DNA from: Rhodobacteraceae bacterium Alg231-30
GTDB lineage: Bacteria > Pseudomonadota > Alphaproteobacteria > Rhodobacterales > Rhodobacteraceae
Assembly (NCBI GenBank): GCA_900143615.1
Contig: FREU01000005.1
Span: forward strand, 62,084-126,083
Direction of reading: 5' to 3'
DNA: 64,000 nucleotides
The notes under the pieces were generated by a model. It was given only the letters and a program-made list of their open reading frames with translations, was not told the DNA's origin and searched no databases. The position numbers and the translations under genes are program-made. This document shows, in pieces, positions 26,845-35,878 of this stretch. Each line of letters begins with the position of its first letter. The stretch's first letter is position 1.

Positions 26845-26976
26845 GGGTGCGCCCCCAAGAATCTCAGCTGTTCAAGCTTCCCTATATAGGCACGATTGGC
26901 TGTGGTCAAAACACCTTCCCTTGTGCGCCTCGCAGCTTTTTGATGTGGCTGGGGTCACAAAGAACACTTCGCAAAA

Positions 26977-27435
26977 TCACGCTGACGCATTCACCTCAGC
27001 CAAATACTGCGCCAGCCGCGCTTGCAAATGTGGCACCGCATCGCGCCGCCGCAAGAATGCCTCGAGCTCCCAAACCCTTAACGCCTGCCCTTCGCTGCCC
27101 AGCCGCAACCGCGCAACATCAAGCGCCTCAAGCTCTGCCACCAGAAACCATGTCACCGTTGTCCCCGGAGCCCCAGCCCCATAACGCCGCCGCCATGTGA
27201 TCGCCTCTGGCGGCAACATCAGCGCGGTTTCCTCAAACAATTCGCGCAGCACACAGCTTTCAGGCGTCTCACCCGCCTCGCGTCCCCCGCCAGGCAAATC
27301 CCAGCAATTCGGAAAAGGAATATCAGCACGCTTGTCACGCAATAAAGACAAAACCTTGCCCTGCCACAGCACCGCCAGCTTGGCACCGTCAAAGAAGGCC
27401 TCATCTGCAGGATCACTCTGCGCCAAAACGCCCAT
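26977..27435 (-). CDS. NUDIX hydrolase
   Basis: A 152-aa NUDIX protein. The NUDIX box reads GGREAGETPESCVLRELFEE followed by TAL: it keeps Gx5E, x7RE and EE, but the glycine near the end is alanine. The metal-binding glutamates are intact, so hydrolysis of a nucleoside diphosphate derivative is still expected. The substrate is unknown. It sits between mrcA and the DUF1353-like lipoprotein on the same strand. Confidence 0.9.
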   Translation of the reverse strand: MGVLAQSDPADEAFFDGAKLAVLWQGKVLSLLRDKRADIPFPNCWDLPGGGREAGETPESCVLRELFEETALMLPPEAITWRRRYGAGAPGTTVTWFLVAELEALDVARLRLGSEGQALRVWELEAFLRRRDAVPHLQARLAQYLAEVNASA

Positions 27436-27464
27436 ACCTTCCTAACGCTTCTGTTTCCGCGGGA

Positions 27465-28277
27465 TCACTCCACATCATAAACGGCAATCACTCGCGCCAC
27501 CTGCCCCGTAGACAATTGCATCACCTCGCCTTGTCTCAATGCGCCCTGTGCAGCGGATTTTTGAGACAGCCCTGACACGCCGCCCATGCGCGCCTGAATT
27601 TCCGACACGATGCCACCGGATGCCAACGCACCGACGCTCTTTGTCTGTGCACCGGTCGCCTGATCATCCGGCAAGAACTGCGCACATTCCCCATCTTCCT
27701 CCCAAAGCCGGTATGAAACCGGCCCCGCCGTCACATTTGAAATAATCGGTCCCGACAGGCTGTTGCCGTTTGCAACGCCAAAGTCGCTGACCAGCGCTTT
27801 GATTGTCTCTGCCATGATTTCAACACTGCCTTGAAACGACAGATTTTTGAGCTTTTTCATCTCATTAGTAGCTAAAGTTGATGCATGCGTCTCATCATAG
27901 TTCATGCATTTTCTGGCCACAAAAACCCAATCATGGATGACATAGGCAGGCCCATACCCCCATGCATTAAACCCCGGAGCCGCCTGGACGGCCCGCGGGA
28001 TCGATCCGCCATCGGTGAAAAACGCCTCGGGCGTGATGATTTCGCTGCCTTGGGCGGGATCGTTGGAAGGATGGCGCTCAAACACCAGCGGCTCAGAGGG
28101 GTCCGGCACATATAAAAATAGCCCATCCCCTAGCAAAGCGGTTGCATTTGGGGCCACCCAAACCAGATTGGCCTTGCCCGAAAACGTCCCGCGCGTCACC
28201 GCATCATAGTCAACCGAGCCACAGCCACACAGGCTCACGGCTGCAAAACCTGCCAAACTCACAACGCTGCGCCACAT
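27465..28277 (-). CDS. Lipoprotein with DUF1353-like domain
   Basis: A 270-aa protein. The N-terminus MWRSVVSLAGFAAVSLCGCG is a lipoprotein signal with lipobox LCGC, so the mature protein would be anchored to a membrane at Cys19. The central part contains EAFFTDGGSIPRAVQ and AYVIHDWVFVARKC, the TDGxSIP and HDW motifs of DUF1353, a family found in phages and bacteria with no firm function. I chose the ATG at 28277, with GGGGGAG upstream, because it gives the lipobox; the longer frame from 28346 would not. It lies between the amidase and NUDIX/mrcA genes, so a cell-envelope role is possible. Confidence 0.75.
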   Translation of the reverse strand: MWRSVVSLAGFAAVSLCGCGSVDYDAVTRGTFSGKANLVWVAPNATALLGDGLFLYVPDPSEPLVFERHPSNDPAQGSEIITPEAFFTDGGSIPRAVQAAPGFNAWGYGPAYVIHDWVFVARKCMNYDETHASTLATNEMKKLKNLSFQGSVEIMAETIKALVSDFGVANGNSLSGPIISNVTAGPVSYRLWEEDGECAQFLPDDQATGAQTKSVGALASGGIVSEIQARMGGVSGLSQKSAAQGALRQGEVMQLSTGQVARVIAVYDVE

Positions 28278-28388
28278 GATCTCCCCCCCACAGACGACCC
28301 TGTCAGGATGGGCACGGGCATGCCGTAAGGTCAAGCCGGGATGCAACTCAATAGAATGCGCGTTAAAGCAATTTCGCCAACATGTTGA

Positions 28389-29609
28389 TCACTGCCGCAC
28401 CAAACCGCGTGTTGCCTTATCTTCCAGCACCCAGGCCTGCAGCCCGTCGCGAATGCCCGCCGCCATTGAGGCACGCCAGCCCGCATCCAACAGGTTGGCC
28501 AAATCACGATCTGAGGACATAAAACCAAGCTCGATCAGGACCGATGGTACATCTGCCGCCTTCAACACCGAAAAGGCGGCCTCGCGGTGCGGTTTGCGGT
28601 TCAACGTGCCAGTGGTGTCTTGCATCGCATGCACCAGTGTCCCGGCCAGCTTCTGTGTGCGCGGCTGCGTTTCCATACGTGCAAGATCCAGCAAAACATC
28701 AGTGACCTCATCATCTGCCCCCGTCAGATCGATGCCTGATAAAATGTCGGCACGATCATGACGCTCTGCCAAAGTTGCCGAGGCCGCATCAGTGGCTTCA
28801 TCACTCAACGTATAAACCGTTGCGCCTTGGGCGTGCCCTTGGCTGAGGCTGTCCGCATGCAGCGAAATAAACACGTCTGCGCCAACCTGATGTGCAATCG
28901 CCACGCGACGCTCAAGCGAGACAAACACATCCTCGTCGCGCGTCATCACAACCTCAAATCCGCCAGCGCGGCGCAGCACATCGCGCAATTCCCGCGCAAA
29001 CCCCAGCACCAGCTGTTTTTCCTGCTCGCCATTGCGCTCCGCGCCGGGGTCAATCCCGCCATGTCCGGGGTCTAGCACCACCACAGTTGAGGCCCAATCT
29101 GGTCGCGCCTCTCGCGTGCTGATATCCACTGCCGGTTCCGGCAAATCCCAGCGCGGATCATAAGGTGCACCTGCGCCTTCTGCGTAGTCTTCGGCACTCA
29201 CCGGGTCCAAAACCACCTGCAATTGCGCCCGCCCACTTACCGCGTCAACCTGCAAGCCTGCGCTTGAAACTTTCAAAGGGGTCGCCAAATCCAGCACCAT
29301 CCGGCTCCACCCGGGCCGATACACTCCAAACCTGAGCTTTTCGACACCTTTCGCGCTGCCCAAATCCTCCGGCGTCACCACTCCCCAGTCAATTTCACGA
29401 AAATCCAAAACCAACCGACGCGGTTCATCCAATTGAAATATCCGCCATGGCACGCCCTGAGACAGGCCAAGCTCCAGACTGACCGCCCCGCGACGCCCAT
29501 CACTCAGTCCACTGCGTTCGATATCCAGGCGCGCCAGCGCCGAAAATTCCTGCGCCGCGCCCAAACTGGCCCAAAACACCGCCAATATGACCGCAAAAAC
29601 TCTGCCCAT
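28389..29609 (-). CDS. amiC: N-acetylmuramoyl-L-alanine amidase (AmiC type)
   Basis: A 406-aa periplasmic peptidoglycan amidase that cuts the bond between N-acetylmuramic acid and L-alanine during daughter-cell separation. It has a Sec signal (cleavage after GAAQ), an N-terminal AMIN domain (~30-130) and a zinc amidase_3 domain (~170-400). The zinc motifs are VLDPGHGGIDPG, the SLHAD histidine and the catalytic Glu in LIELGFMSS. It is followed on the same strand by the lipoprotein, NUDIX and mrcA genes, which may share its transcript. Start ATG at 29609. Confidence 0.94.
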   Translation of the reverse strand: MGRVFAVILAVFWASLGAAQEFSALARLDIERSGLSDGRRGAVSLELGLSQGVPWRIFQLDEPRRLVLDFREIDWGVVTPEDLGSAKGVEKLRFGVYRPGWSRMVLDLATPLKVSSAGLQVDAVSGRAQLQVVLDPVSAEDYAEGAGAPYDPRWDLPEPAVDISTREARPDWASTVVVLDPGHGGIDPGAERNGEQEKQLVLGFARELRDVLRRAGGFEVVMTRDEDVFVSLERRVAIAHQVGADVFISLHADSLSQGHAQGATVYTLSDEATDAASATLAERHDRADILSGIDLTGADDEVTDVLLDLARMETQPRTQKLAGTLVHAMQDTTGTLNRKPHREAAFSVLKAADVPSVLIELGFMSSDRDLANLLDAGWRASMAAGIRDGLQAWVLEDKATRGLVRQ

Positions 29610-29761
29610 TGCTCTTCACCGCTCTTCTGTCGGACCTCATTGCGCCAAACCTACACGTAAATGCGCCCCGCAACCACCTCTCACTGACACACATATTTCT
29701 GGCACACAGATCACACGCGCACAGGCCCCGGATTTTTGGTGCTAAAAATACCTCGGGGGGA

Positions 29762-29800
29762 GTCACAAGCCTGCTTGTGACGGGGGGGGCAGCGCCCCCC
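29762..29800. repeat. Double hairpin, GC-rich intergenic repeat
   Basis: GTCACAAGC-CT-GCTTGTGAC (29762-29781) is a perfect 9-base stem. It is followed directly by GGGGGGC-AGC-GCCCCCC (29784-29800), a perfect 7-base stem. The whole abuts the aminotransferase stop codon and may act as its terminator; the lead-in AAATACCTCGGGGGG recalls 22885-22910. Confidence 0.65.
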
Positions 29801-29803
29801 GCT

Positions 29804-30958
29804 TTAGACGAATCCGCGCGCTGACATAAACCGCTGTAGGCGCAGCAACCCTTCCGCAATATCCTTGGTGGCGCGCGCGTAGGAAAACCGCAGCGTCTGA
29901 TGGCCACGCGCGGGATCAAAATCCAACCCCGGCGTCACAGCCACGCCCGCCAAATCCAGAATGTCACGCGCAAAAGCACGGCTGTCATCGGTAAAGGCGC
30001 TCACGTCAACATAGACATAAAACGCCCCATCCGGCGGGGCGAAGCTGACAAACCCTGCCTTGGGCAACCCTTCGATCATCATCTCACGATTGGTACGATA
30101 GACCGCCATGTTGGCTTCCAACTCCTCATGGCACTCCATTGCGGCCAAGGCTGCCACCTGACTGGCATGGGGCGCACAAATAAACATGTTCTGCGCCAGC
30201 CGCTCGATCTTGCGCACATGATCTTCCGGCACCACCATCCAGCCCGCCCGCCAGCCAGTCATGCTGAAATATTTGGAGAAACTGTTGATCACATAACAGT
30301 CGTCCGTGATTTCCAGCGCACTCACAGCTTTGGCTTCATATTCGATGCCGTGATAAATCTCATCGCTGATAAAGGCTGCGCCCTTGTCACGCGACAGCTC
30401 GATGAGCGCGCTCATCGCATCCCGATCCAGCATCGTGCCGGTGGGATTGGCCGGCGAGGCCACCATCAGCCCCTCAAAATCCAACGCATGCAAATCATCG
30501 GGCACGGGTTGAAGCCGGTTTTGCGGCGCGGTCTGGATATCCAACGGCTCAAGGCTGAGCGCCTTGAGAATCTGGCGATAGCTCGGATAGCCCGGTGCGC
30601 CAATCGCCACACGTTCCCCCGCATCAAACGAGGCTGTGAAGCTGAGCAAAAACGCCCCCGAAGACCCCGGCGTTACAATCACCCGTTCGGGATTGAGGTC
30701 CACGTCATACCATTCCCCATACAGCTGCGCGATCCGGCGGCGCAACGCAGGTAGTCCCAGCGCCACCGTATAGCCCAACGCATCACCGTCCATCGCCTCG
30801 GCCAACGCCGCGCGCGCGCCCTTGGGTGCGGCTGTGCCAGGCTGGCCGACTTCCATGTGGATGATATGGCGATTATCCGCCTCAGCTTGGCGCGCGGCCT
30901 CCATTACATCCATCACGATAAAGGGATCAACTGCCCCACGTCTTGAGTTCCGCATCAT
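29804..30958 (-). CDS. Pyridoxal-phosphate aminotransferase, class I/II
   Basis: A 384-aa fold-type I PLP enzyme. The PLP lysine lies in NSFSKYFSMTGWRAGWMV (SxxK and the following Arg), the phosphate/ring contacts in TPGSSGAF, and the substrate-binding Arg in TLRFSYARA. It transfers amino groups between an amino acid and a 2-oxoacid; aspartate-type or aromatic substrates cannot be told apart here. It is divergent from the M48 protease gene with only about 20-45 bases between starts, so promoters must overlap. Confidence 0.92.
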   Translation of the reverse strand: MMRNSRRGAVDPFIVMDVMEAARQAEADNRHIIHMEVGQPGTAAPKGARAALAEAMDGDALGYTVALGLPALRRRIAQLYGEWYDVDLNPERVIVTPGSSGAFLLSFTASFDAGERVAIGAPGYPSYRQILKALSLEPLDIQTAPQNRLQPVPDDLHALDFEGLMVASPANPTGTMLDRDAMSALIELSRDKGAAFISDEIYHGIEYEAKAVSALEITDDCYVINSFSKYFSMTGWRAGWMVVPEDHVRKIERLAQNMFICAPHASQVAALAAMECHEELEANMAVYRTNREMMIEGLPKAGFVSFAPPDGAFYVYVDVSAFTDDSRAFARDILDLAGVAVTPGLDFDPARGHQTLRFSYARATKDIAEGLLRLQRFMSARGFV

Positions 30959-31002
30959 TTTCGTTCCTATAGTCTCTCATGAGGTATCAACGTGAAACGG
31001 CC

Positions 31003-32346
31003 ATGCCGTCAATCCAGAGTTTTCGTCTAATCGCAGCCATTCTTGTGGCCGCCTTCATCGCCGTGTGGTCCGCCGGCCCCGCACGTGCGGTTTCGCTGAT
31101 CCGCGATCCAGACATCGAACACGCACTGGCGCGCATGGCCGCGCCCATTCTGGCCGCAGCAGGGCTTGGTGGCACAGTTAAAATTCTGGTGGTGAATGAC
31201 GCCTCCCTGAACGCTTTTGTGGTTGATCCACAACATATTTTCATCAACACCGGCATGCTGATGCGCATGGACACCCCGGAAATGTTGCAATCGGTCATCG
31301 CCCATGAGGCCGCCCATATTGCCAATGGCCACATCACGCGGCGCATGGCCAATATGGACAGCGCACGTACCGCCGCAGGCCTCGGCCTTGCGCTGGCATT
31401 GGCCGCCGCCGCAGCTGGTGCCGGTGAAGCCGCCCTTGGTGTGGCGCTTGGCACGCAGTCCTCTGCGCAACGTCAGTTTCTGGCCCATACCCGCTCTGAG
31501 GAAGCTTCAGCTGACCAATCCGGTGTGCGCTACATGGCGCTGGCAGGCATCGACCCACAGGGAGCGATCGATGTGCACAAAGTATTCGAAGGTCAGGAAC
31601 TGCTCACCACCAGCCGCCAAGACCCCTATATGCGCAGCCACCCTCTGACCCGCGATCGTTTGCGCGCCATGGAAGGCTTTGTCGCGGCCTATTCCGGTAA
31701 CGCCAAACCCCAACCCGAGCTGGACTATTGGTATGAACGCGCCCGCGGCAAAACCTCGGCCTTTATGCGCCCGACCAGCTATACGTTTTCGCGCATCGAT
31801 GACAGCACCCACGAAGACATCCGCGAGATGCGCCTCGCTGTAGCCTATCATCGCCAACAAGATAGCGCCAAAGCCGTGGCCCATATCGACCGCGCCCTCG
31901 CGCTGCGCCCAGATGATGCATATTATTACGAGCTCAAAGGCCAGATACTGCTGGAAAGCCGCCAGTTTCAGTCCGCGGTCAAAGCTTATGGGCGCGCCCA
32001 TGAGCTTTCGCCAAATGATCCGCTGATTATGGGCGGCTACGGGCGCTCTTTGCTCACCGTGAAACGCCCTGCAGATGCGCTGAAACAACTCGAAGCCGCT
32101 CGCTCGCGTGATTTTCGCGATATTCGTGTTTTACGCGACCTCGGTTCAGCTTATGCACAGACCGGACAAAACGGCATGGCCTCAGTGGTCACCGCCGAAC
32201 GCTACGCCCTTCAAGGGCGTCTAAAAGACGCAGAAATTCACGCCCGCCGCGCGGTAGGCGCCTTGCCTCAGGGCTCGGCAGCTTGGCGTCGTGCCGACGA
32301 TATTCTGGCCGCTGTTAAGCGGTCTGACACCTCAAGGAGAAATTAA
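31003..32346 (+). CDS. Exported M48 family metalloprotease with TPR repeats (BepA/LoiP-like)
   Basis: A 447-aa protein. A signal peptide ends at GPARA. The peptidase domain shows the zinc motif HEAAH (in IAHEAAHIANGH) and the third ligand Glu in EEASADQSG. Tetratricopeptide repeats fill the C-terminal ~190 residues (VAYHRQQDSAKAVAHIDRAL and following). The layout matches BepA-type outer-membrane quality-control proteases. ATGs at 30979 and 31003 are both possible; 31003 gives the cleaner signal peptide. The stop TAA shares its last base with the ATG of the thiol-oxidoreductase gene, so both are probably made together. Confidence 0.9.
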   Translation: MPSIQSFRLIAAILVAAFIAVWSAGPARAVSLIRDPDIEHALARMAAPILAAAGLGGTVKILVVNDASLNAFVVDPQHIFINTGMLMRMDTPEMLQSVIAHEAAHIANGHITRRMANMDSARTAAGLGLALALAAAAAGAGEAALGVALGTQSSAQRQFLAHTRSEEASADQSGVRYMALAGIDPQGAIDVHKVFEGQELLTTSRQDPYMRSHPLTRDRLRAMEGFVAAYSGNAKPQPELDYWYERARGKTSAFMRPTSYTFSRIDDSTHEDIREMRLAVAYHRQQDSAKAVAHIDRALALRPDDAYYYELKGQILLESRQFQSAVKAYGRAHELSPNDPLIMGGYGRSLLTVKRPADALKQLEAARSRDFRDIRVLRDLGSAYAQTGQNGMASVVTAERYALQGRLKDAEIHARRAVGALPQGSAAWRRADDILAAVKRSDTSRRN

Positions 32347-33092
32347 TGAAACGCCTTCTTACCTCTGCTGCTGTTGTGCTGGGTCTTGCGAGCACCCCCG
32401 CTGTGGCTCTGGATCTCTCATCCATGAATGATGCCGAACGCGCCGCCTTTGGCGACGAAGTCCGCGCTTATCTGCTGGAAAACCCCGAAGTCATTATGGA
32501 AGCCGTTCAGCTGCTCGAGCAACGCCAAGCTTCTGCCGAAGCCGCCAGCGACCAGGCCTTGGTCGCAACCTATGCCGCTGAGCTGTTTGATGACGGCTAT
32601 TCTTGGGTTGGCGGCAACCTCGAAGGCGATCTCACGCTGGTCGAATTTGTCGATTACCGCTGTGGCTATTGCCGCAAAGCACATGACGATGTCGCAGCCC
32701 TGATCGAACAGGACGGCAATATCCGCCTGATCGTCAAAGAATTCCCCATTCTCGGCGAAGACAGCCTGCGCAGCTCGCAATTTGCGGTCGCCGTAAAACA
32801 GACGCTTGGGGCGGACGCCTACAAGCTGGCTCACGACTCTCTGATCGCGCTCAAGAGCGACACCAGCGACGTGTCTCTGACCCGTCTCGCCGAGAGCCTC
32901 GGCTTTGACGCTGCCCCCCTGCTGGCCCATATGGACAGCGATGATGTGAACGCCGAAATCGTGCGCACGCGCGAGTTGGCGCAAAACATGCGCATCTCCG
33001 GCACACCGACCTTTGTAATGGACGACCAACTGCTGCGCGGCTACCTGCCGCTGGAAAACATGCAGGCACTGGCAGCTCATAAACGCCAGTAA
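32346..33092 (+). CDS. DsbA-family periplasmic thiol:disulfide oxidoreductase
   Basis: A 248-aa exported thioredoxin-fold protein of the Com1/ScsC-like DsbA branch. It has a signal peptide (AVALD cleavage region), a helical N-terminal stretch and active site CGYC in DYRCGYCRKAHDD, with the family cis-Pro in GTPTFVM near the C-terminus. It would form or isomerise disulfides in exported proteins. It is translationally coupled to the M48 protease (TAATG) with AAGGAGAA in front, and a terminator follows. Confidence 0.92.
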   Translation: MKRLLTSAAVVLGLASTPAVALDLSSMNDAERAAFGDEVRAYLLENPEVIMEAVQLLEQRQASAEAASDQALVATYAAELFDDGYSWVGGNLEGDLTLVEFVDYRCGYCRKAHDDVAALIEQDGNIRLIVKEFPILGEDSLRSSQFAVAVKQTLGADAYKLAHDSLIALKSDTSDVSLTRLAESLGFDAAPLLAHMDSDDVNAEIVRTRELAQNMRISGTPTFVMDDQLLRGYLPLENMQALAAHKRQ

Positions 33093-33119
33093 ACACGCTG
33101 GCAAAATGTAAAACCGGTG

Positions 33120-33152
33120 AAGGCCCGGCCCATTTCGGGCTGGGCCTTTCTC
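33120..33152 (+). terminator. Terminator of the M48/DsbA-like operon
   Basis: AAGGCCCGGCCC-ATTTC-GGGCTGGGCCTT with one mismatch and a following TTTCTC. Confidence 0.8.
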
Positions 33153-33431
33153 ATGCCACGCGGCTCTCGCTCCGGCGGCGCGCCCCATCAACATCACCAA
33201 AGTTCACATACGCGCTCTCAATCGTCTATCTCAGGGCGCGCGCGCATGAGATCGTTCCTGAGACCGATTGCAAGCGCACAAGATTTGCCCCGATCTCAAC
33301 AACTGTACTTATGCACAAGGGCGCCTAAAGACCAAAGAGCAGAAACCCGAATAGACACCCCACTCCAAATATTTTAAATTTTGAATTCAGGAACTTACTG
33401 CTATCTTCCCCTCTAATGGAGTTGGATTTCT
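33153..33431. other. Intergenic spacer
   Basis: No gene is visible. ATCTCA (33228-33233) and TGAGAT (33247-33252) flank an alternating GC run that could form a hairpin. AT-rich sequence at 33365-33385 is a likely promoter for the next gene. Confidence 0.35.
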
Positions 33432-34403
33432 ATGGCCTTTTTCAAACGACACAATACGTCCAAGGCCCCCAAAAACTCCGTTATTGTGCATGCCTCACAG
33501 AGTTGGTTCCCTGCGATCAACAAAGGCCGGTTCGATTTCTTTGAGAAACTCGGGAAAAAGGCCCTGACCGAAGGCTTCAGCCCCCTTCTTGTGGACGCAG
33601 ACACACCAAAGTCGGAAAAGTTACTTCAAAACGATCATGTTCACATTCTGTGCGGCAGCCGACTACCAACACATCACAACGCTTTCTTCGCCATGCCGAC
33701 TTATATTTGGGGGTTTTGGTATTTTGATCGAATGGGAATTAATTGGAACTCCTCCCTCGCAACCGCCCCCTTCCTGCCCGACAGCATTGATCTCAAAGAA
33801 GCGCGTTATTTCTTCAATGGGGTCAGCGGCTACATGTTGCGCGAGAACGTATCAAAGTTCTCACAGCAACCGCGCACATTAGGTCATCTCCCCGATGCAA
33901 AGGCTGTGATTTTTCTTCAGGAAATTGATCGCTACAAAAGACCGGTCCACTATCTAAACACCCAAGAGATGCTTCAGACTGTGGCGCAAGCCGCCGATGG
34001 GATCGTTTACGTAAAGCCCCATCCCGCCCATACGCCAGAGTACGAAACAGAGATTTTGAAAATCTGTAATCAGCTTCCAAACGTTGTGATTTCACATGAG
34101 AGCGTACATGATCTTGCCGCCAAATCAGCTGTCGTGGTCAGCCAAAACTCTGCGGCCGGTTTCGAAGCTATCATGCAACGCAAGCCAATAATCACCTGCG
34201 CTCAGTCGGACTATCACCATGCAACGATTGTCGTGAAATCCAAAGCCGAGCTCAAACAGGCCCTTTTCTCTGCCGTTGAAACACAAAAAGCGTTTCCGTT
34301 TGAAAAATACTTCTATTGGTTTCTCGGACGCCACATGCTCGAGCCTCAAAAAGAGGACTTCGAAGACCGCATATGGACCCGAATTCTCGCGCACCAACCC
34401 TAG
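33432..34403 (+). CDS. Capsule-polysaccharide (KpsS/KpsC-like) glycosyltransferase family protein
   Basis: A 323-aa protein without signal or membrane segments. The C-terminal half shows the pattern of the capsule synthesis family (PF05159): a VYVKPHPAHTPE segment with HP, then VVSQNSAAGFEAIMQRKPII, which matches the SxxGFEAxxxxKPV nucleotide-sugar motif. These proteins attach Kdo or related sugars to a lipid carrier or build short glycans. No other capsule gene is nearby, so it is an orphan. Start ATG at 33432 with GGAG ten bases upstream. Codon use and base composition are slightly more AT-rich than the neighbours, possibly reflecting transfer. Confidence 0.7.
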   Translation: MAFFKRHNTSKAPKNSVIVHASQSWFPAINKGRFDFFEKLGKKALTEGFSPLLVDADTPKSEKLLQNDHVHILCGSRLPTHHNAFFAMPTYIWGFWYFDRMGINWNSSLATAPFLPDSIDLKEARYFFNGVSGYMLRENVSKFSQQPRTLGHLPDAKAVIFLQEIDRYKRPVHYLNTQEMLQTVAQAADGIVYVKPHPAHTPEYETEILKICNQLPNVVISHESVHDLAAKSAVVVSQNSAAGFEAIMQRKPIITCAQSDYHHATIVVKSKAELKQALFSAVETQKAFPFEKYFYWFLGRHMLEPQKEDFEDRIWTRILAHQP

Positions 34404-34666
34404 CTGCTTGTGCCTGCCCATTTCCATTCGGACAGCCATCTTGATTGGATCAAACTTTTCGGGACCAATGCGGATTGTTGAGGGCGACAGGATCGATCCC
34501 CCCCTCTCATCTAAAATCTCTGACATTATCGCGCCTTGTGTTCACCACTTGGGCAAACACAAAAAACGCACCGACAGAATACCGACGTTATACAGTCGTG
34601 ATACTGCCTGTTCAAAATCGGGAAACGAAAGACATTAACCAGAATGCCTTCACACGCAACAGCCGT

Positions 34667-35794
34667 CTATTGAGCGGCCTCTTTGGCCATCTCAACATCA
34701 ATCGCAGCGGCCTTCGCTTCGACCTGCTCCACGATGTGATCCACCATCGCCTCATTGGACAACTTGTGGCTCTGCTTACCCGCCAGATAGACCATACCAG
34801 AGCCAGCACCACCGCCCGTAAACCCAACGTCCGTCATCAGCGCCTCACCGGGACCGTTGACCACGCAGCCGATGATACTCAGGCTCATGGGCGTTTTGAT
34901 ATGCTCAAGCCGTTTTTCCAATGTTTCCACGGTCTTAATCACGTCAAATCCCTGACGCGCACAACTCGGGCAGCTGATGATATTCACGCCGCGATGGCGC
35001 AATCCAAGGCTCTTGAGAATCTCAAAACCAACCTTCACTTCTTCTACTGGATCTGCACTCAGGCTCACGCGGATCGTGTCCCCAATGCCCATCCATAGCA
35101 GCTGACCCAGCCCGATCGCAGACTTGATTGTGCCGCTGACAAAACCGCCTGCCTCAGTGATCCCAAGGTGAATCGGCGCATCTGTGGCATCCGCCAACAT
35201 CTGATAAGCCGCTGCCGACATGAACACATCGCTGGCTTTCACGGATATCTTGAACTCGTGAAAGTCGTTATCTTGCAGTATCTTAATGTGCTCAAGCCCA
35301 CTCTCGACCATCGCATCGGGACAGGGCTCACCGTATTTTTCCAACAGGTGTTTTTCCAATGATCCGGCGTTCACCCCGATGCGGATCGAACAACCATGAT
35401 CGCGCGCCGCCTTGATGACTTCTTTGACGCGTTTCTCATCGCCAATATTGCCCGGATTAATGCGCAAACACGCCGCTCCGGCCTCTGCCGCTTCGATGGC
35501 CCTTTTGTAGTGGAAATGGATATCCGCCACGATCGGCACAGGGCTCTCTTTTGTGATTTCTTTCAGCGCATTCGTGGCCGCCTCATCGGGAGCGGACACC
35601 CGCACAATATCCGCGCCGGCGTCTGCCGCAGCCAAGACCTGAGTCAGCGTCGCCTTGACGTCACCGCTATCAGTGTTGGTCATGGTTTGCACCGCAATCG
35701 GGGCATCGCCACCAACGGGCACATTGCCCACCATGATCTGGCGCGACTTGCGCCGTTCAATATTCCGCCAAGGACGGATGTGGTTCATGGACAT
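34667..35794 (-). CDS. ispG: 4-hydroxy-3-methylbut-2-en-1-yl diphosphate synthase (IspG/GcpE)
   Basis: A 375-aa iron-sulfur enzyme of the MEP isoprenoid pathway, converting MEcPP to HMBPP. The N-terminal TIM barrel begins with [20 protein letters not shown]; the C-terminal domain holds the [4Fe-4S] cysteines in SCPSCARQ and [11 protein letters not shown]. Start ATG at 35794; a second ATG at 35788 is possible. A hairpin with a T run ends exactly at the start codon, so termination from the upstream rodZ-like gene and initiation of ispG share the same few bases. It follows the rodZ-like gene as in many Roseobacters. Confidence 0.97.
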   Translation of the reverse strand: MSMNHIRPWRNIERRKSRQIMVGNVPVGGDAPIAVQTMTNTDSGDVKATLTQVLAAADAGADIVRVSAPDEAATNALKEITKESPVPIVADIHFHYKRAIEAAEAGAACLRINPGNIGDEKRVKEVIKAARDHGCSIRIGVNAGSLEKHLLEKYGEPCPDAMVESGLEHIKILQDNDFHEFKISVKASDVFMSAAAYQMLADATDAPIHLGITEAGGFVSGTIKSAIGLGQLLWMGIGDTIRVSLSADPVEEVKVGFEILKSLGLRHRGVNIISCPSCARQGFDVIKTVETLEKRLEHIKTPMSLSIIGCVVNGPGEALMTDVGFTGGGAGSGMVYLAGKQSHKLSNEAMVDHIVEQVEAKAAAIDVEMAKEAAQ

Positions 35795-35795
35795 G

Positions 35796-35826
35796 AAAAA
35801 GCCCCTCGCCAAAACTGGTTCGGGGC
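35796..35826 (-). terminator. Terminator/attenuator hairpin abutting the ispG start codon
   Basis: Read on the minus strand: GCCCC, an inner CCA/TGG pair, then GGGGC and TTTTTC directly before the ispG ATG. The 3' arm contains the GAGGGG that would serve as ribosome binding site. It may end the rodZ-like transcript and/or control ispG. Confidence 0.55.
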
Positions 35827-35878
35827 CTGTCTAATCTGCCTGCCCCTCAGGAGCAATGCGCCAATGCATCAATGAGCG

